Shown here: positions 8,465 to 15,981 of the stretch, one piece after another | How the letters are laid out: each line of letters begins with the position of its first letter | Numbering within the stretch: position 1 is the first letter of the stretch | Assembly: GCA_050260015.1 (NCBI GenBank) | Contig: JBLNBN010000065.1 | Coordinates: 1-54,850, forward strand | Source: JBLNBN01 sp050260015 | GTDB lineage: Bacteria; Bacteroidota; Ignavibacteria; Kapaibacteriales; UBA2268 | Direction of reading: 5' to 3' | DNA length: 54,850 bases | Made by a program: the position numbers and the translations under genes | Notes under the pieces: generated by a model | What the model was told of the DNA's origin: nothing | What the model saw: the letters and a program-made list of their open reading frames with translations, nothing else | Databases searched by the model: none

Positions 8465-9833
8465 CCGGCTTCCTGGGCCTAGTAGCCGTCCATTTGAAGC
8501 CAGGGAGGTAAAACGTTTCCTCTTTGCCCGCAACGAGGTAATAGGGGTAATATTCCCCGGGGATTTGCTTTATCCAATAGATATAGAGCGGCTTTTGCGT
8601 AGTGTCCATCTCTATGATTATCGTGTCGCCGGAGCTGCGCGATATGCCCGAGCCTGCGGAGTCCACGCGCACAAAGTAAAGGCTCTTCGCGTCGCCCTCG
8701 CTGAATATCTTGCTTATCTTATCGCGGTCGAAATCGAGTATTATTTGCCTGCCGGAGATCTGATCGACTGCCGCTGCGTTCGTCGAATCGTTACGGCTTG
8801 CGGCAAATGAATTCCCAAGCGCGGAGAGCTTACGAACTTTTCTCTGGGGCGTTAGAATCTCAATCGAGTCCGCGTATAGCTGGGTCGAGTCGTACCAAAC
8901 GACGGGCGTGCCGCGCAGGAAAAATCTCTCCTCGTCCTTGTAGTATTGCGCGGAATCGCTTTTAGCGGCAATTGCGCCGCGTATTATTTCAACGCTGTCC
9001 GTGAAAATATACTTTTCCTCGCCGCGAGCGCGGTATCCTTCCATTATCCTGCTAATGATGCTAAGCGTGTCGAATTGAATTTTCGGCGCAGTGTCGGTTG
9101 CGGCTATTGGTAGCGAGTCCAGCGATTTATTCCTATTCCTCTGTAGCTGTAGGTCCTTTTGAAATGTAAAAGCGGAAGTGTCCAACGTCGGTTTAGGCGC
9201 CTTAACAGTGTCTATCTGCAAAAGCTGCGGATCGCCGGTTGCAAGGGAATAATTCCTCGCCGGGTAATTCCTGACTGTGTCGCCGGTAAGGATAACGTTC
9301 GTATATTTTCCCTCGATCCGAACCCTGCCCGTGGCGAAGCTCTCGCGGTTGTTCCGGTTGTGGCTGATCGCGCGCGAATAGATACGCGCAGAATCGTCCT
9401 CGATAAAGACGTTGCCCAAAAAGTCCGCCACGCGCGTTTTCGTTGAGTAAAATCCCTTATCGGCTCGGAGATAGGTCTCGTTCTCCGTAATAGTCACGCC
9501 CCCCTGCGCGTCGGCCACATAAGTATTCCCGTTGTAATTTACGCGCGGAGCCTTAAGCGTTAAGGCGTTTTGAGTTATTACGACGTTTCCCTGCAGTTCG
9601 ACCCGGTTTTCGGAAAGGAACTGCTTCGCAATGTCGCATTTTACGTTAACTATTCCCTGCCGGAATTGGACGTTCCCGGCGAAGACGCGTTCCTTGCCCG
9701 ATAGATCCTGGGAGCCGACCAGGGAATCCGCATATATCAATTCAATCGGCGCGCCGCGCGGAGCCGCAAACGAAATAGCAGGTATTAACGAGATTAGAAA
9801 TAGAAGCTTTATGTAGTTAAATTCAAATTTCAA
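8424..9833 (-). CDS. OstA/LptA-like LPS transport protein
   Basis: About 469 residues. I choose the TTG at 9833 because an AAAGGAAG site sits just upstream (9838-9845) and the resulting protein starts with a clean signal peptide (KLLFLISLIPAISFA). The body consists of short beta-repeats of the OstA type, e.g. 'ERVFAGNVQFRQG', 'ENRVELQGNVVITQ' and 'VADFLGNVFIEDDSARIYS', which build the beta-jellyroll that carries LPS in LptA and in the N-domain of LptD. At twice the length of E. coli LptA it matches the OstA-like proteins (PF13100) of Bacteroidota. Expected role: part of the periplasmic LPS bridge, working with the LptF permease near the left end of the window. It converges on, and overlaps by 41 bases, the sugar dehydrogenase gene. 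Confidence 0.8.
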   Translation of the reverse strand: MKFEFNYIKLLFLISLIPAISFAAPRGAPIELIYADSLVGSQDLSGKERVFAGNVQFRQGIVNVKCDIAKQFLSENRVELQGNVVITQNALTLKAPRVNYNGNTYVADAQGGVTITENETYLRADKGFYSTKTRVADFLGNVFIEDDSARIYSRAISHNRNNRESFATGRVRIEGKYTNVILTGDTVRNYPARNYSLATGDPQLLQIDTVKAPKPTLDTSAFTFQKDLQLQRNRNKSLDSLPIAATDTAPKIQFDTLSIISRIMEGYRARGEEKYIFTDSVEIIRGAIAAKSDSAQYYKDEERFFLRGTPVVWYDSTQLYADSIEILTPQRKVRKLSALGNSFAASRNDSTNAAAVDQISGRQIILDFDRDKISKIFSEGDAKSLYFVRVDSAGSGISRSSGDTIIIEMDTTQKPLYIYWIKQIPGEYYPYYLVAGKEETFYLPGFKWTATRPRKPVSELPRKGAPLSR

Positions 9834-9837
9834 AATT

Positions 9838-9845
9838 CTTCCTTT
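9838..9845 (-). promoter_or_regulatory. Ribosome binding site supporting a TTG start of the ostA-like gene
   Basis: On the minus strand AAAGGAAG is followed by four bases and a TTG at 9833 that opens a signal peptide. The next TTG upstream (9848) lies before the site and cannot use it. Confidence 0.5.
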
Positions 9846-9881
9846 CAATTTCTTCTAAATTACTGATTTTCGCCAAATAAG

Positions 9882-9913
9882 TTTCGACGCAAGTAACGTT
9901 TTTCGTAATTTTG
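9882..9913 (+). promoter_or_regulatory. Predicted promoter of kbl
   Basis: A TAATTTTG box (9906-9913) matches the Bacteroidota -7 consensus TAnnTTTG. TTTC at 9882-9885, 20 bases upstream, is one mismatch from the -33 TTTG. The box ends 32 bases before the kbl ATG. Confidence 0.5.
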
Positions 9914-9945
9914 CATTTTCCAAATCCATTTAATAGGAATCAAAA

Positions 9946-11190
9946 ATGTACGGCAAAATTAAAGACTATCTTGAATCCGAACTAAAGACGCTCGAAGAAC
10001 AAAAACTTTTTAAGCACGAACGCATAATCGAAAGCCCGCAAGGCGCCGAGATCACCGTTCGCGGCAAGCGCGTATTGAATTTCTGCGCTAACAACTACTT
10101 AGGCCTTTCCTCTCATCCGGAATTGATCAAAGCCGCCCACGAAGAAATCGACAAGCGCGGCTACGGCCTCTCCTCCGTTCGCTTTATCTGCGGCACTCAG
10201 GACGACCACAAGCTTCTTGAAAAGCGTTTAGCCGAATTCCTTGGCATGGAAGATTCCATCCTCTTCTGCTCCTGCTTCGACGCCAACGGCGCCGTTTTCG
10301 AGCCGCTCTTCGGGGCCGAGGACGCGATAATAACCGACGCTCTAAACCACGCTTCCATCATCGACGGCATCCGCCTCGCTAAAGCTCAACGCTGGATCTA
10401 TAAGCACAGCGACATGCGCGACGTGGAAGAAGTCGATCCGTCCACAGGCAAGATGGCGAAAGGCCTCGAGCGCTGCCTGAAAGAAGCCCGAGAAGCCGGT
10501 TGCCGCTTCATCGTAGTCGCAACCGACGGCGTATTCTCGATGGACGGCGACATCGCCAACCTCCAGGGCATTTGCGACCTGGCAGAAAAATACGACGCCA
10601 TCGTTATGGTGGACGACAGCCACTCCACCGGCTTTATGGGCAAAACCGGGCGCGGCACGCACGAATTCCGCGACGTTATGGGACGCGTCGATATCATCAC
10701 TACGACCTTCGGTAAAGCTCTCGGAGGAGCCTCCGGCGGCGCTATCGTAGCGAAGAAAGAAATAATCGATTGGATGCGCAACAAAGCCCGTCCTTACCTC
10801 TTCTCGAATACGCTCGCCCCGGCGGTAGTCGGCGGTACTCTTAAATGCCTCGAAATTCTTACCGCTTCGACGGCCCTACGCGACAAGCTCGAGAACAACA
10901 CTAAGAAATTCCGCAAAGCTATGACCGAAGCCGGCTTCGACATTATCCCCGGCGAGCACCCGATCACTCCCGTTATGTTCGGCAAGTACCCCGATTGCTC
11001 GGCCCTCGCGGTTAAGTTCGCCGACAGGATGCTCGAGGAAGGCATCTACGTAACCGCGTTCTCCTTCCCCGTGGTACCGCGCGGCAAGGATCGTATCCGC
11101 GTTCAAATTTCCGCCGCCCACGACGAAGAGCATATAGACAAAGCTATCGCCGCGTTCGTTAAGGTTGGAAAAGAACTTAATATGATATAG
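9946..11190 (+). CDS. kbl: Glycine C-acetyltransferase (2-amino-3-ketobutyrate CoA ligase)
   Basis: A 414-residue PLP enzyme of the alpha-oxoamine synthase family, close to the usual 398 residues of Kbl. Visible landmarks are LNFCANNYLGLSSHPELI near the N-terminus, the cofactor-contacting VMVDDSHSTGFMG, and the Schiff-base lysine in TTTFGKALGGASGG. Kbl cleaves 2-amino-3-oxobutyrate with CoA into glycine and acetyl-CoA, the second step of threonine breakdown, or runs in reverse. No threonine dehydrogenase (tdh) gene is next to it; instead a POT-family transporter follows after seven bases, suggesting a peptide or amino-acid uptake unit. Related enzymes (BioF, serine palmitoyltransferase) share the fold, but the N-terminal sequence fits Kbl best. 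Confidence 0.9.
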   Translation: MYGKIKDYLESELKTLEEQKLFKHERIIESPQGAEITVRGKRVLNFCANNYLGLSSHPELIKAAHEEIDKRGYGLSSVRFICGTQDDHKLLEKRLAEFLGMEDSILFCSCFDANGAVFEPLFGAEDAIITDALNHASIIDGIRLAKAQRWIYKHSDMRDVEEVDPSTGKMAKGLERCLKEAREAGCRFIVVATDGVFSMDGDIANLQGICDLAEKYDAIVMVDDSHSTGFMGKTGRGTHEFRDVMGRVDIITTTFGKALGGASGGAIVAKKEIIDWMRNKARPYLFSNTLAPAVVGGTLKCLEILTASTALRDKLENNTKKFRKAMTEAGFDIIPGEHPITPVMFGKYPDCSALAVKFADRMLEEGIYVTAFSFPVVPRGKDRIRVQISAAHDEEHIDKAIAAFVKVGKELNMI

Positions 11191-11197
11191 GAACGGG

Positions 11198-12529
11198 ATG
11201 CAAAAAGAAAACGCCTGGAAATTCCCCGCCACCTTTTGGACGGCAAATATCGTTGAATTTTTTGAACGTAGCGCATACTACGCTATGTTTATCGCTATAA
11301 CGCTTTATTTAAGTCGGGTTGTGGGTTTTTCCGACGTAAACGCTGCATGGATCGGCGGAGCTTTCTCCGCCGGTCTTTATTTTTTACCGACATTTACCGG
11401 CACTTACGCCGATAAGATTGGTTTCCGCGCCGCTATTATTCTCGCATTTACGCTTTTGACTATCGGCTATTTCTCGCTCGGGGCGTTCCCGTTTAAAGCG
11501 ATAGTCATCCCGTCGCTCGTAGTCGTAATGATCGGCGGCTCGTTTATCAAATCGGTAATTACTGGAACCGTAGCAAAATCCTCTACTGCGGCCAATCGCG
11601 CGAAGGCTTTCTCTATTTTCTACGGCATGGTTAACGTCGGCTCCTTCATAGGCAAGACGGTCGCCTACCCCATAAGAATTAACCTTGGGCTCGAGCAGAT
11701 CAACTATTACGCTGCTTTTATGTCTTTTTTGGCGTTAATAGTTGTCTTTTTCTTTTATAAGTCCGTAGATCGCTCCGGCGAAGGAAAATCCATTTCAGAA
11801 ATATGGAAAGGCCTAGTAGCAGTAACTACTAATGTCCGCCTGTTACTTTTAATATTGATCGTAACGGGGTTCTGGATCATCCAGCACCAGCTCTACGCGA
11901 CTATGCCGAAATACGTTCTACGAATGGTTGGGGAACACGCCTCGCCGGAGTGGATCGCCAACGTAAACCCGTTTATAGTGATGTCGCTCGTAGTTGTAAT
12001 TACTAATCTAATGAAAAAACGCCGAGCGATAGTCTCGATGAACGTCGGGATGCTTCTCATGCCCCTGTCTGCCCTCTGCATGGCTTCGGGGCATATCCTA
12101 ATGGGCTCGACCGGCTCGAGCGTTGATTTCGGATTTTTTTCGGCGCATCCCATTACGGTTATGATGATAGTCGGCATAGCGATACAAGGATTGGCGGAGT
12201 GCTTTATTTCGCCGCGGTATCTTGAGTACTTTTCCTTACACGCTCCCAAGGGCGAGGAGGGGCTCTACCTCGGGTTCAGCCACCTGCATTCGTTCCTGTC
12301 GTCAGTCCTGGGATTCGGCATTTCGGGTTATTTATTAGAAGCATATTGCCCCGATCCGTCGTTGCCCCAGTTTAAGGGTATGACGCCTGAGCAAATGGCG
12401 CCATATTACGCTAACGCGCATTACATCTGGTACTTCTTCGCCGCGATTGGATTAACTGCGGCAATAGCGCTGTATTTCTACAGGTATTTCTTCGACGAAA
12501 ACAAGAAGCGCGCGGCAACCGCGGCTTAA
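11198..12529 (+). CDS. POT/PTR-family proton-coupled peptide transporter
   Basis: A 443-residue integral membrane protein with about 12 helices. The first helix holds the POT signature ExxERxxYY as EFFERSAYYAMF, which in this MFS branch couples proton movement to uptake of di- and tripeptides. A PTR-type loop (GTYADKIGFRAAI) follows helix 2. The gene begins seven bases after kbl and has an AGGAACGGG stretch before its ATG, so both are probably transcribed together from the TAATTTTG promoter at 9906. Peptide uptake beside an enzyme of threonine/glycine metabolism fits amino-acid scavenging. The exact substrate cannot be read from sequence. Confidence 0.83.
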   Translation: MQKENAWKFPATFWTANIVEFFERSAYYAMFIAITLYLSRVVGFSDVNAAWIGGAFSAGLYFLPTFTGTYADKIGFRAAIILAFTLLTIGYFSLGAFPFKAIVIPSLVVVMIGGSFIKSVITGTVAKSSTAANRAKAFSIFYGMVNVGSFIGKTVAYPIRINLGLEQINYYAAFMSFLALIVVFFFYKSVDRSGEGKSISEIWKGLVAVTTNVRLLLLILIVTGFWIIQHQLYATMPKYVLRMVGEHASPEWIANVNPFIVMSLVVVITNLMKKRRAIVSMNVGMLLMPLSALCMASGHILMGSTGSSVDFGFFSAHPITVMMIVGIAIQGLAECFISPRYLEYFSLHAPKGEEGLYLGFSHLHSFLSSVLGFGISGYLLEAYCPDPSLPQFKGMTPEQMAPYYANAHYIWYFFAAIGLTAAIALYFYRYFFDENKKRAATAA

Positions 12530-12610
12530 GTGGTTTAAGGCGTGAAAATACAAAGGATTTGATTTCGTTTTTAAACGAACTTATATCCCATTATTACAAA
12601 AGAGGTCGTA

Positions 12611-12892
12611 ATGTCCAGAATTCAAAAATCGTTCCAAACGAAAGCAAGCGCTAATGAAATGAAAACATACGTATCGACGAAGCTTCTGCCAAATCCTACT
12701 TTAAAGTCATTTCTCGACAGCGCCGTATGGCAGGGCAATACGCTTGTCGTTAAATCAAAATTCGGTCACGGAACGATAAATCTGAAAGATAACCTCGTCG
12801 AAATCGACATCGAGCTCTCCTTCTTCGGCTCGCTGGCAAAGGGAAGAATTGAATCGACGTTAGATAATGAAATGAAAAAATTAAACAGCTAA
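12611..12892 (+). CDS. Small conserved-looking protein, PHA-granule-regulator-like
   Basis: A 93-residue soluble protein. Its pattern of one helix with a following antiparallel sheet, and the phrase 'WQGNTLVVKSKFGHGTINLKDN', resemble the polyhydroxyalkanoic-acid-system protein family (PF09650), where a 'G.G.i.v.dd.v.v...L' core is typical. I cannot confirm this by eye. It ends one base before the kdsD start, so it is the first gene of a tightly packed four-gene operon. No other PHA gene is visible in the window, so a direct PHA role is doubtful. Confidence 0.6.
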   Translation: MSRIQKSFQTKASANEMKTYVSTKLLPNPTLKSFLDSAVWQGNTLVVKSKFGHGTINLKDNLVEIDIELSFFGSLAKGRIESTLDNEMKKLNS

Positions 12893-12893
12893 A

Positions 12894-13859
12894 ATGAACT
12901 TAATAGAAATAGGAAAAAAAGCGCTTCAAACCGAAATTGAAGCGCTTTCGTCGGTTAAAGAACGATTGGGCCCGGACTTCTCCCGCGCGGCCCGGTTGGT
13001 AGCCGAATCGAACAAAGTAGTGATCTCGGGCGTCGGCAAGTCCGGCCTCGTCGGTCGGAAAATTGCCGCGACCCTCTCCTCCGTGGGCATATCTTCAGTT
13101 TTTCTCCATCCCGTCGAAGCGTTGCATGGGGATATTGGAATAGTGCAGAAGGGCGACGTAGCGATACTGATCTCGAAAAGCGGCTCGACGGACGAGTTGG
13201 TTAAGATCGTCCCTTACCTAAAGACTCTCGGAGCAAAGATTATTTCGATAGTAGGGAGCGTCAATTCCTTCCTCGCGCGCGCTTCGGACGCGACGCTGGA
13301 CGGGGAGGTGGCCAAAGAGGCCTGCCCGCATAATCTCGCTCCGACGTCGAGCACTACCGTCGCGCTTGCCCTTGGCGACGCGCTCGCGGTTACCGCTATG
13401 CAAATCAACAATTTTACTGTGGAGGACTTTTCGAGGCTTCACCCGCTGGGGCAAATTGGCCGCAACTTAACCGTGCAGGTGAAGGACGCGATGCATTCCG
13501 GCGAAAGAACGCCTCGAGTCGCGCCCGACGCGAGCCTGCGCGACGCAATTATCGAGATCTCTATGAAGGGCTTGGGATGTGCCGCCATCACCGACGAGAC
13601 CGGCGCCCTGATCGGATTGATTACGGACGGGGACCTGCGCCGCGCGCTGGAAAAGCACGAAGATATCCGCGGGCTCTCCGCTAAAGATATTATGACCTAT
13701 AACCCAATTACGATCCGCGATACGGCTATGCTCGGCGAAGCCCTTCAATTAATGGAGCAGCGCGAAAGACAAATAAATGTGTTGCCCGTCATTAATTCAA
13801 AAGGAATTGCCGTGGGCGTCATCCGGGTTCACGATATTTTACGTAGCGGACAGCAATAA
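12894..13859 (+). CDS. kdsD: D-arabinose-5-phosphate isomerase, KdsD/KpsF family
   Basis: A 321-residue protein with an N-terminal SIS sugar-isomerase domain (about residues 30-165) and two CBS domains (about 205-260 and 270-320), the standard arrangement and length of KdsD, KpsF and GutQ. Key stretches are VVISGVGKSGLVGRKIAATL, LHPVEALHGDIG, ISKSGSTDELV and the family HPLGQIGRNL linker. The enzyme interconverts ribulose 5-phosphate and arabinose 5-phosphate, the first committed step to Kdo in the LPS inner core, so it fits the LPS export genes elsewhere in the window. Its stop overlaps the start of the next gene by one base (TAATG). Confidence 0.92.
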   Translation: MNLIEIGKKALQTEIEALSSVKERLGPDFSRAARLVAESNKVVISGVGKSGLVGRKIAATLSSVGISSVFLHPVEALHGDIGIVQKGDVAILISKSGSTDELVKIVPYLKTLGAKIISIVGSVNSFLARASDATLDGEVAKEACPHNLAPTSSTTVALALGDALAVTAMQINNFTVEDFSRLHPLGQIGRNLTVQVKDAMHSGERTPRVAPDASLRDAIIEISMKGLGCAAITDETGALIGLITDGDLRRALEKHEDIRGLSAKDIMTYNPITIRDTAMLGEALQLMEQRERQINVLPVINSKGIAVGVIRVHDILRSGQQ

Positions 13860-14461
13860 TGGGACTGTTTACAGGCGATCACGGGACGTTTTTTGTCTGG
13901 GTCGTGGTGCCAATCCTAATTATGTGCGCGCGCATTGTCGACGTTAGCCTGGGCACGATGCGCATTATTCTAATAGGAAAAGGCTATAAGAAGATTGCCC
14001 CGCTGCTCGGTTGGATGGAGTCTTTTATCTGGATCGTAGCTATAAGCCAGATAATGAAGAACCTGGATAATTTCCTCTATTTTGTAGCCTATTCCACCGG
14101 CTACGCGATAGGGACGTACATGGGAATAATCATAGAGAGCAAGCTCTCGCTCGGGCAGGTTATCCTGAGGGTTATCACTCGCTATAACGCGATCGAGCTG
14201 TTGAATAGCCTAAAGGCGAAGAATTACTACCTAACCACCGTATCGGCGGAGGGAGCCTACGGGAAAGTTCTGCTGATATTTATGGTTATCCATCGCTCTA
14301 AATTGAACGAGGCCGTTAAGATAGTGAAGGAATATAATCCCAACGCTTTCTATTCCGTCGAGGACGTTCGCATGGTGAACCAGCTAACCTTCCCCCCGGC
14401 TGAAAATGGATTCGTGGAAAAAATTAACATATTTAAGCACGTCAACTTCATGAGAAAATGA
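13859..14461 (+). CDS. UPF0316 membrane protein (DUF5698 + DUF2179)
   Basis: A 200-residue protein with three N-terminal membrane helices (about residues 12-110), including the family hallmark RIVDVSLGTMRIILIGKG, followed by a cytoplasmic alpha/beta domain (about 115-180) resembling the DUF2179 domain of YitT/UPF0316 proteins. The 'GYAIGTYMGIIIESKLSLG' turn between the two parts is typical. No biochemical function is established for the family. The start overlaps the kdsD stop by one base and the end overlaps the SRPBCC gene by four bases (ATGA), so all are co-translated. Confidence 0.8.
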   Translation: MGLFTGDHGTFFVWVVVPILIMCARIVDVSLGTMRIILIGKGYKKIAPLLGWMESFIWIVAISQIMKNLDNFLYFVAYSTGYAIGTYMGIIIESKLSLGQVILRVITRYNAIELLNSLKAKNYYLTTVSAEGAYGKVLLIFMVIHRSKLNEAVKIVKEYNPNAFYSVEDVRMVNQLTFPPAENGFVEKINIFKHVNFMRK

Positions 14462-15027
14462 ACCATCTCAGACTTTATAGGATCATTCGCGGGCTATTTA
14501 TCGTATTCATCTCGTTTATCGCTATGCTTCTGATCGTATCGTTTTTTCTGCCCAGCGAACACACGACAAGGGCCAGGTATTTAATTTTATCAAAGCCGGA
14601 AAACGTATACCCTTACATTGGAGATTTAAAGCAGTGGTACAAATGGAACTATTGGCTGAAAACGGGCGACTCTACGCTTAAGGCGCGCGTAACTGGCGAG
14701 GAGTATTCACCCAAGCAGACCCTCGTCTGGTACTCGGACGAGTCCGGCAACGGCTCAATTACGATAACGTGGAAAAGACCCCCGAGAGGCGTTAAGTACG
14801 AAATCTTTATTGACGAGAATATGTTCTACGTTAACGGGGAATTTACTCTTACGGAGGATCCGCGCGGAGTTCTTCTGACGTGGCAGGAGACGTTCGCCCC
14901 GGAGAATAAGATATTCGGCAAATACGCCCTGCTTCTTATAAACGTATTGGCCCCGCAGGACCACGAACGCAGCTTTAAGCGGCTGGAAAAGCTTCTTGAC
15001 GCTTCGACTTTAGTATACCTGCAATAG
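14458..15027 (+). CDS. SRPBCC (START-like) family protein with N-terminal membrane anchor
   Basis: A 189-residue protein with a single N-terminal membrane helix (about residues 10-32, GLFIVFISFIAMLLIVSFFL). A START/SRPBCC-like fold follows, with the usual 'kPe.V..yi.D...w..W' motif seen as KPENVYPYIGDLKQWYKWNYW and a late amphipathic helix (QDHERSFKRLEKLL). Members bind small hydrophobic ligands, and many anchored ones have no known ligand. It is the last gene of the kdsD operon and is followed by a bidirectional terminator. I infer only an envelope-facing ligand-binding role. Confidence 0.72.
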   Translation: MNHLRLYRIIRGLFIVFISFIAMLLIVSFFLPSEHTTRARYLILSKPENVYPYIGDLKQWYKWNYWLKTGDSTLKARVTGEEYSPKQTLVWYSDESGNGSITITWKRPPRGVKYEIFIDENMFYVNGEFTLTEDPRGVLLTWQETFAPENKIFGKYALLLINVLAPQDHERSFKRLEKLLDASTLVYLQ

Positions 15028-15043
15028 CGGAAATCAATAATAA

Positions 15044-15077
15044 AAAAAAGGCTTCCCAATAATAGGAAGCCTTTTTT
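15044..15077. terminator. Bidirectional rho-independent terminator
   Basis: A 13-bp perfect stem (AAAAAAGGCTTCC with GGAAGCCTTTTTT) encloses an 8-base loop. The T run on either strand lets it stop both the kdsD operon from the left and the carboxylase operon from the right. Confidence 0.88.
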
Positions 15078-15095
15078 AATTCTAACGAATAAGAA

Positions 15096-15605
15096 CTATT
15101 CCATACGGAGAAGAACTTGTCCGGCTTCGACGTTGTCGTTGATCTTAACGTCGATGGACTTAACTACGCCGTCGACAGGAGCGTTAACGTAGTTCTTCAT
15201 CTTCATCGCTTCGAGCACGACGACCGTATCGCCGGCTTTAACGGCCTGGCCAACTTCGACGGGGATTTCGATCACTACGCCGTTGAGGTGCGCAGTAACG
15301 ACTCCGCCGGCGGAAGTTGCTGTCGCCTGGGGAGCGGCCTCTTCCGGTCTTGCTTTTGGAGGTCTGCCGGGGCGACGGGCCGACGTCATAGGAGTCGGCG
15401 CGGGGGCCGCCGGACGACCGACGTTACGGGACCCAGCGGGCCTGCCAAGCTTACGAGCCGGGGCCGCGGGCGCGGGAGCCGGCGCGGGGGCTTGCTCGAC
15501 CTTCTCTTCGTAATCCGTTTCGGGCGCTTCGGTATCGTAATCCAATACTTCCAACTCTACTTCATAGCTTTTACCGTTTACGGTAATTAAAAGTTTGTGC
15601 GTCAT
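15096..15605 (-). CDS. Biotin carboxyl carrier protein with AT-hook-like linker
   Basis: A 169-residue protein. The C-terminal domain (about residues 100-169) is a biotinyl/lipoyl fold with the biotinylation motif EAMKM (Lys135). Biotin on this lysine would carry CO2 between the carboxylase and the carboxyltransferase encoded just upstream. The N-terminal part (1-35) is a short beta domain as in the 1.3S subunit of transcarboxylase and OadA-type carriers. Between them is a Pro/Ala linker with three GRP cores, two in basic context: RKLGRPAGSR (51-60) and RRPGRPPKAR (77-86). The latter looks like a textbook AT-hook. The linker may be only a flexible tether. The gene lies eight bases after the gamma-like gene. 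Confidence 0.88.
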   Translation of the reverse strand: MTHKLLITVNGKSYEVELEVLDYDTEAPETDYEEKVEQAPAPAPAPAAPARKLGRPAGSRNVGRPAAPAPTPMTSARRPGRPPKARPEEAAPQATATSAGGVVTAHLNGVVIEIPVEVGQAVKAGDTVVVLEAMKMKNYVNAPVDGVVKSIDVKINDNVEAGQVLLRME

Positions 15606-15612
15606 AATTGAC

Positions 15613-15966
15613 TTACCTTATATAGTTGTGTGATTCTATCAAATTTTGTCTTCCCATTTGCGCCCAGGAAGAGTCCCTTTTGTCGCGCGAAAGGAATTTT
15701 ACGCTACGAACCTGTACGGGTTTTCTGAATAAGTGAAAAGCCGCCGCAGAAATGACGGCAATAGTTTCGGGATCCACTTCTTCCTCGTCGGGCGCGTTAG
15801 CCCCGAGCAAGCGTTGACCCGGACGCAAGGGCATACCCGCGGGATTTACGCTAAGCGTTATATTGCTAGCGTTCATTTCGATTGCGATATATGCCGTAGG
15901 ATTTTCGATTTTCTCGCGCAAATCTATCGATATGACGACCAGCGGATTCATGTTTTGGTTATCCAT
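15613..15966 (-). CDS. Gamma-like (OadG-type) small subunit lacking a membrane helix
   Basis: A 117-residue protein lying between the carboxyltransferase and biotin carrier genes. Its C-terminal part (PETIAVISAAAFHLF ... VRSVKF ... WAQMGRQNLIESH) follows the pattern of OadG-family and related carboxylase-associated proteins, 'e.vaaIsaA...y' followed by 'W...GR...m'. Classic OadG is an N-terminally anchored subunit of sodium-pumping decarboxylases, but no hydrophobic helix is visible here. The N-terminal 60 residues are unlike anything I know. It may help assemble the carboxylase. Assignment depends on motif and position. Confidence 0.6.
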   Translation of the reverse strand: MDNQNMNPLVVISIDLREKIENPTAYIAIEMNASNITLSVNPAGMPLRPGQRLLGANAPDEEEVDPETIAVISAAAFHLFRKPVQVRSVKFLSRDKRDSSWAQMGRQNLIESHNYIR

Positions 15967-15981
15967 TAATTAATTCCTTTA

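Noticed and set aside
12563..12578. Small inverted repeat TTCGTT/AACGAA before the gene at 12611
   Set aside because: Only a 6-bp stem without a T run; too weak to call a terminator or operator.
15117..15590. 157-codon open frame on the plus strand, Gly/Arg-rich
   Set aside because: Antisense to the Pro/Ala-rich biotin carrier; its Gly/Arg content is simply the complement of Pro/Ala codons.
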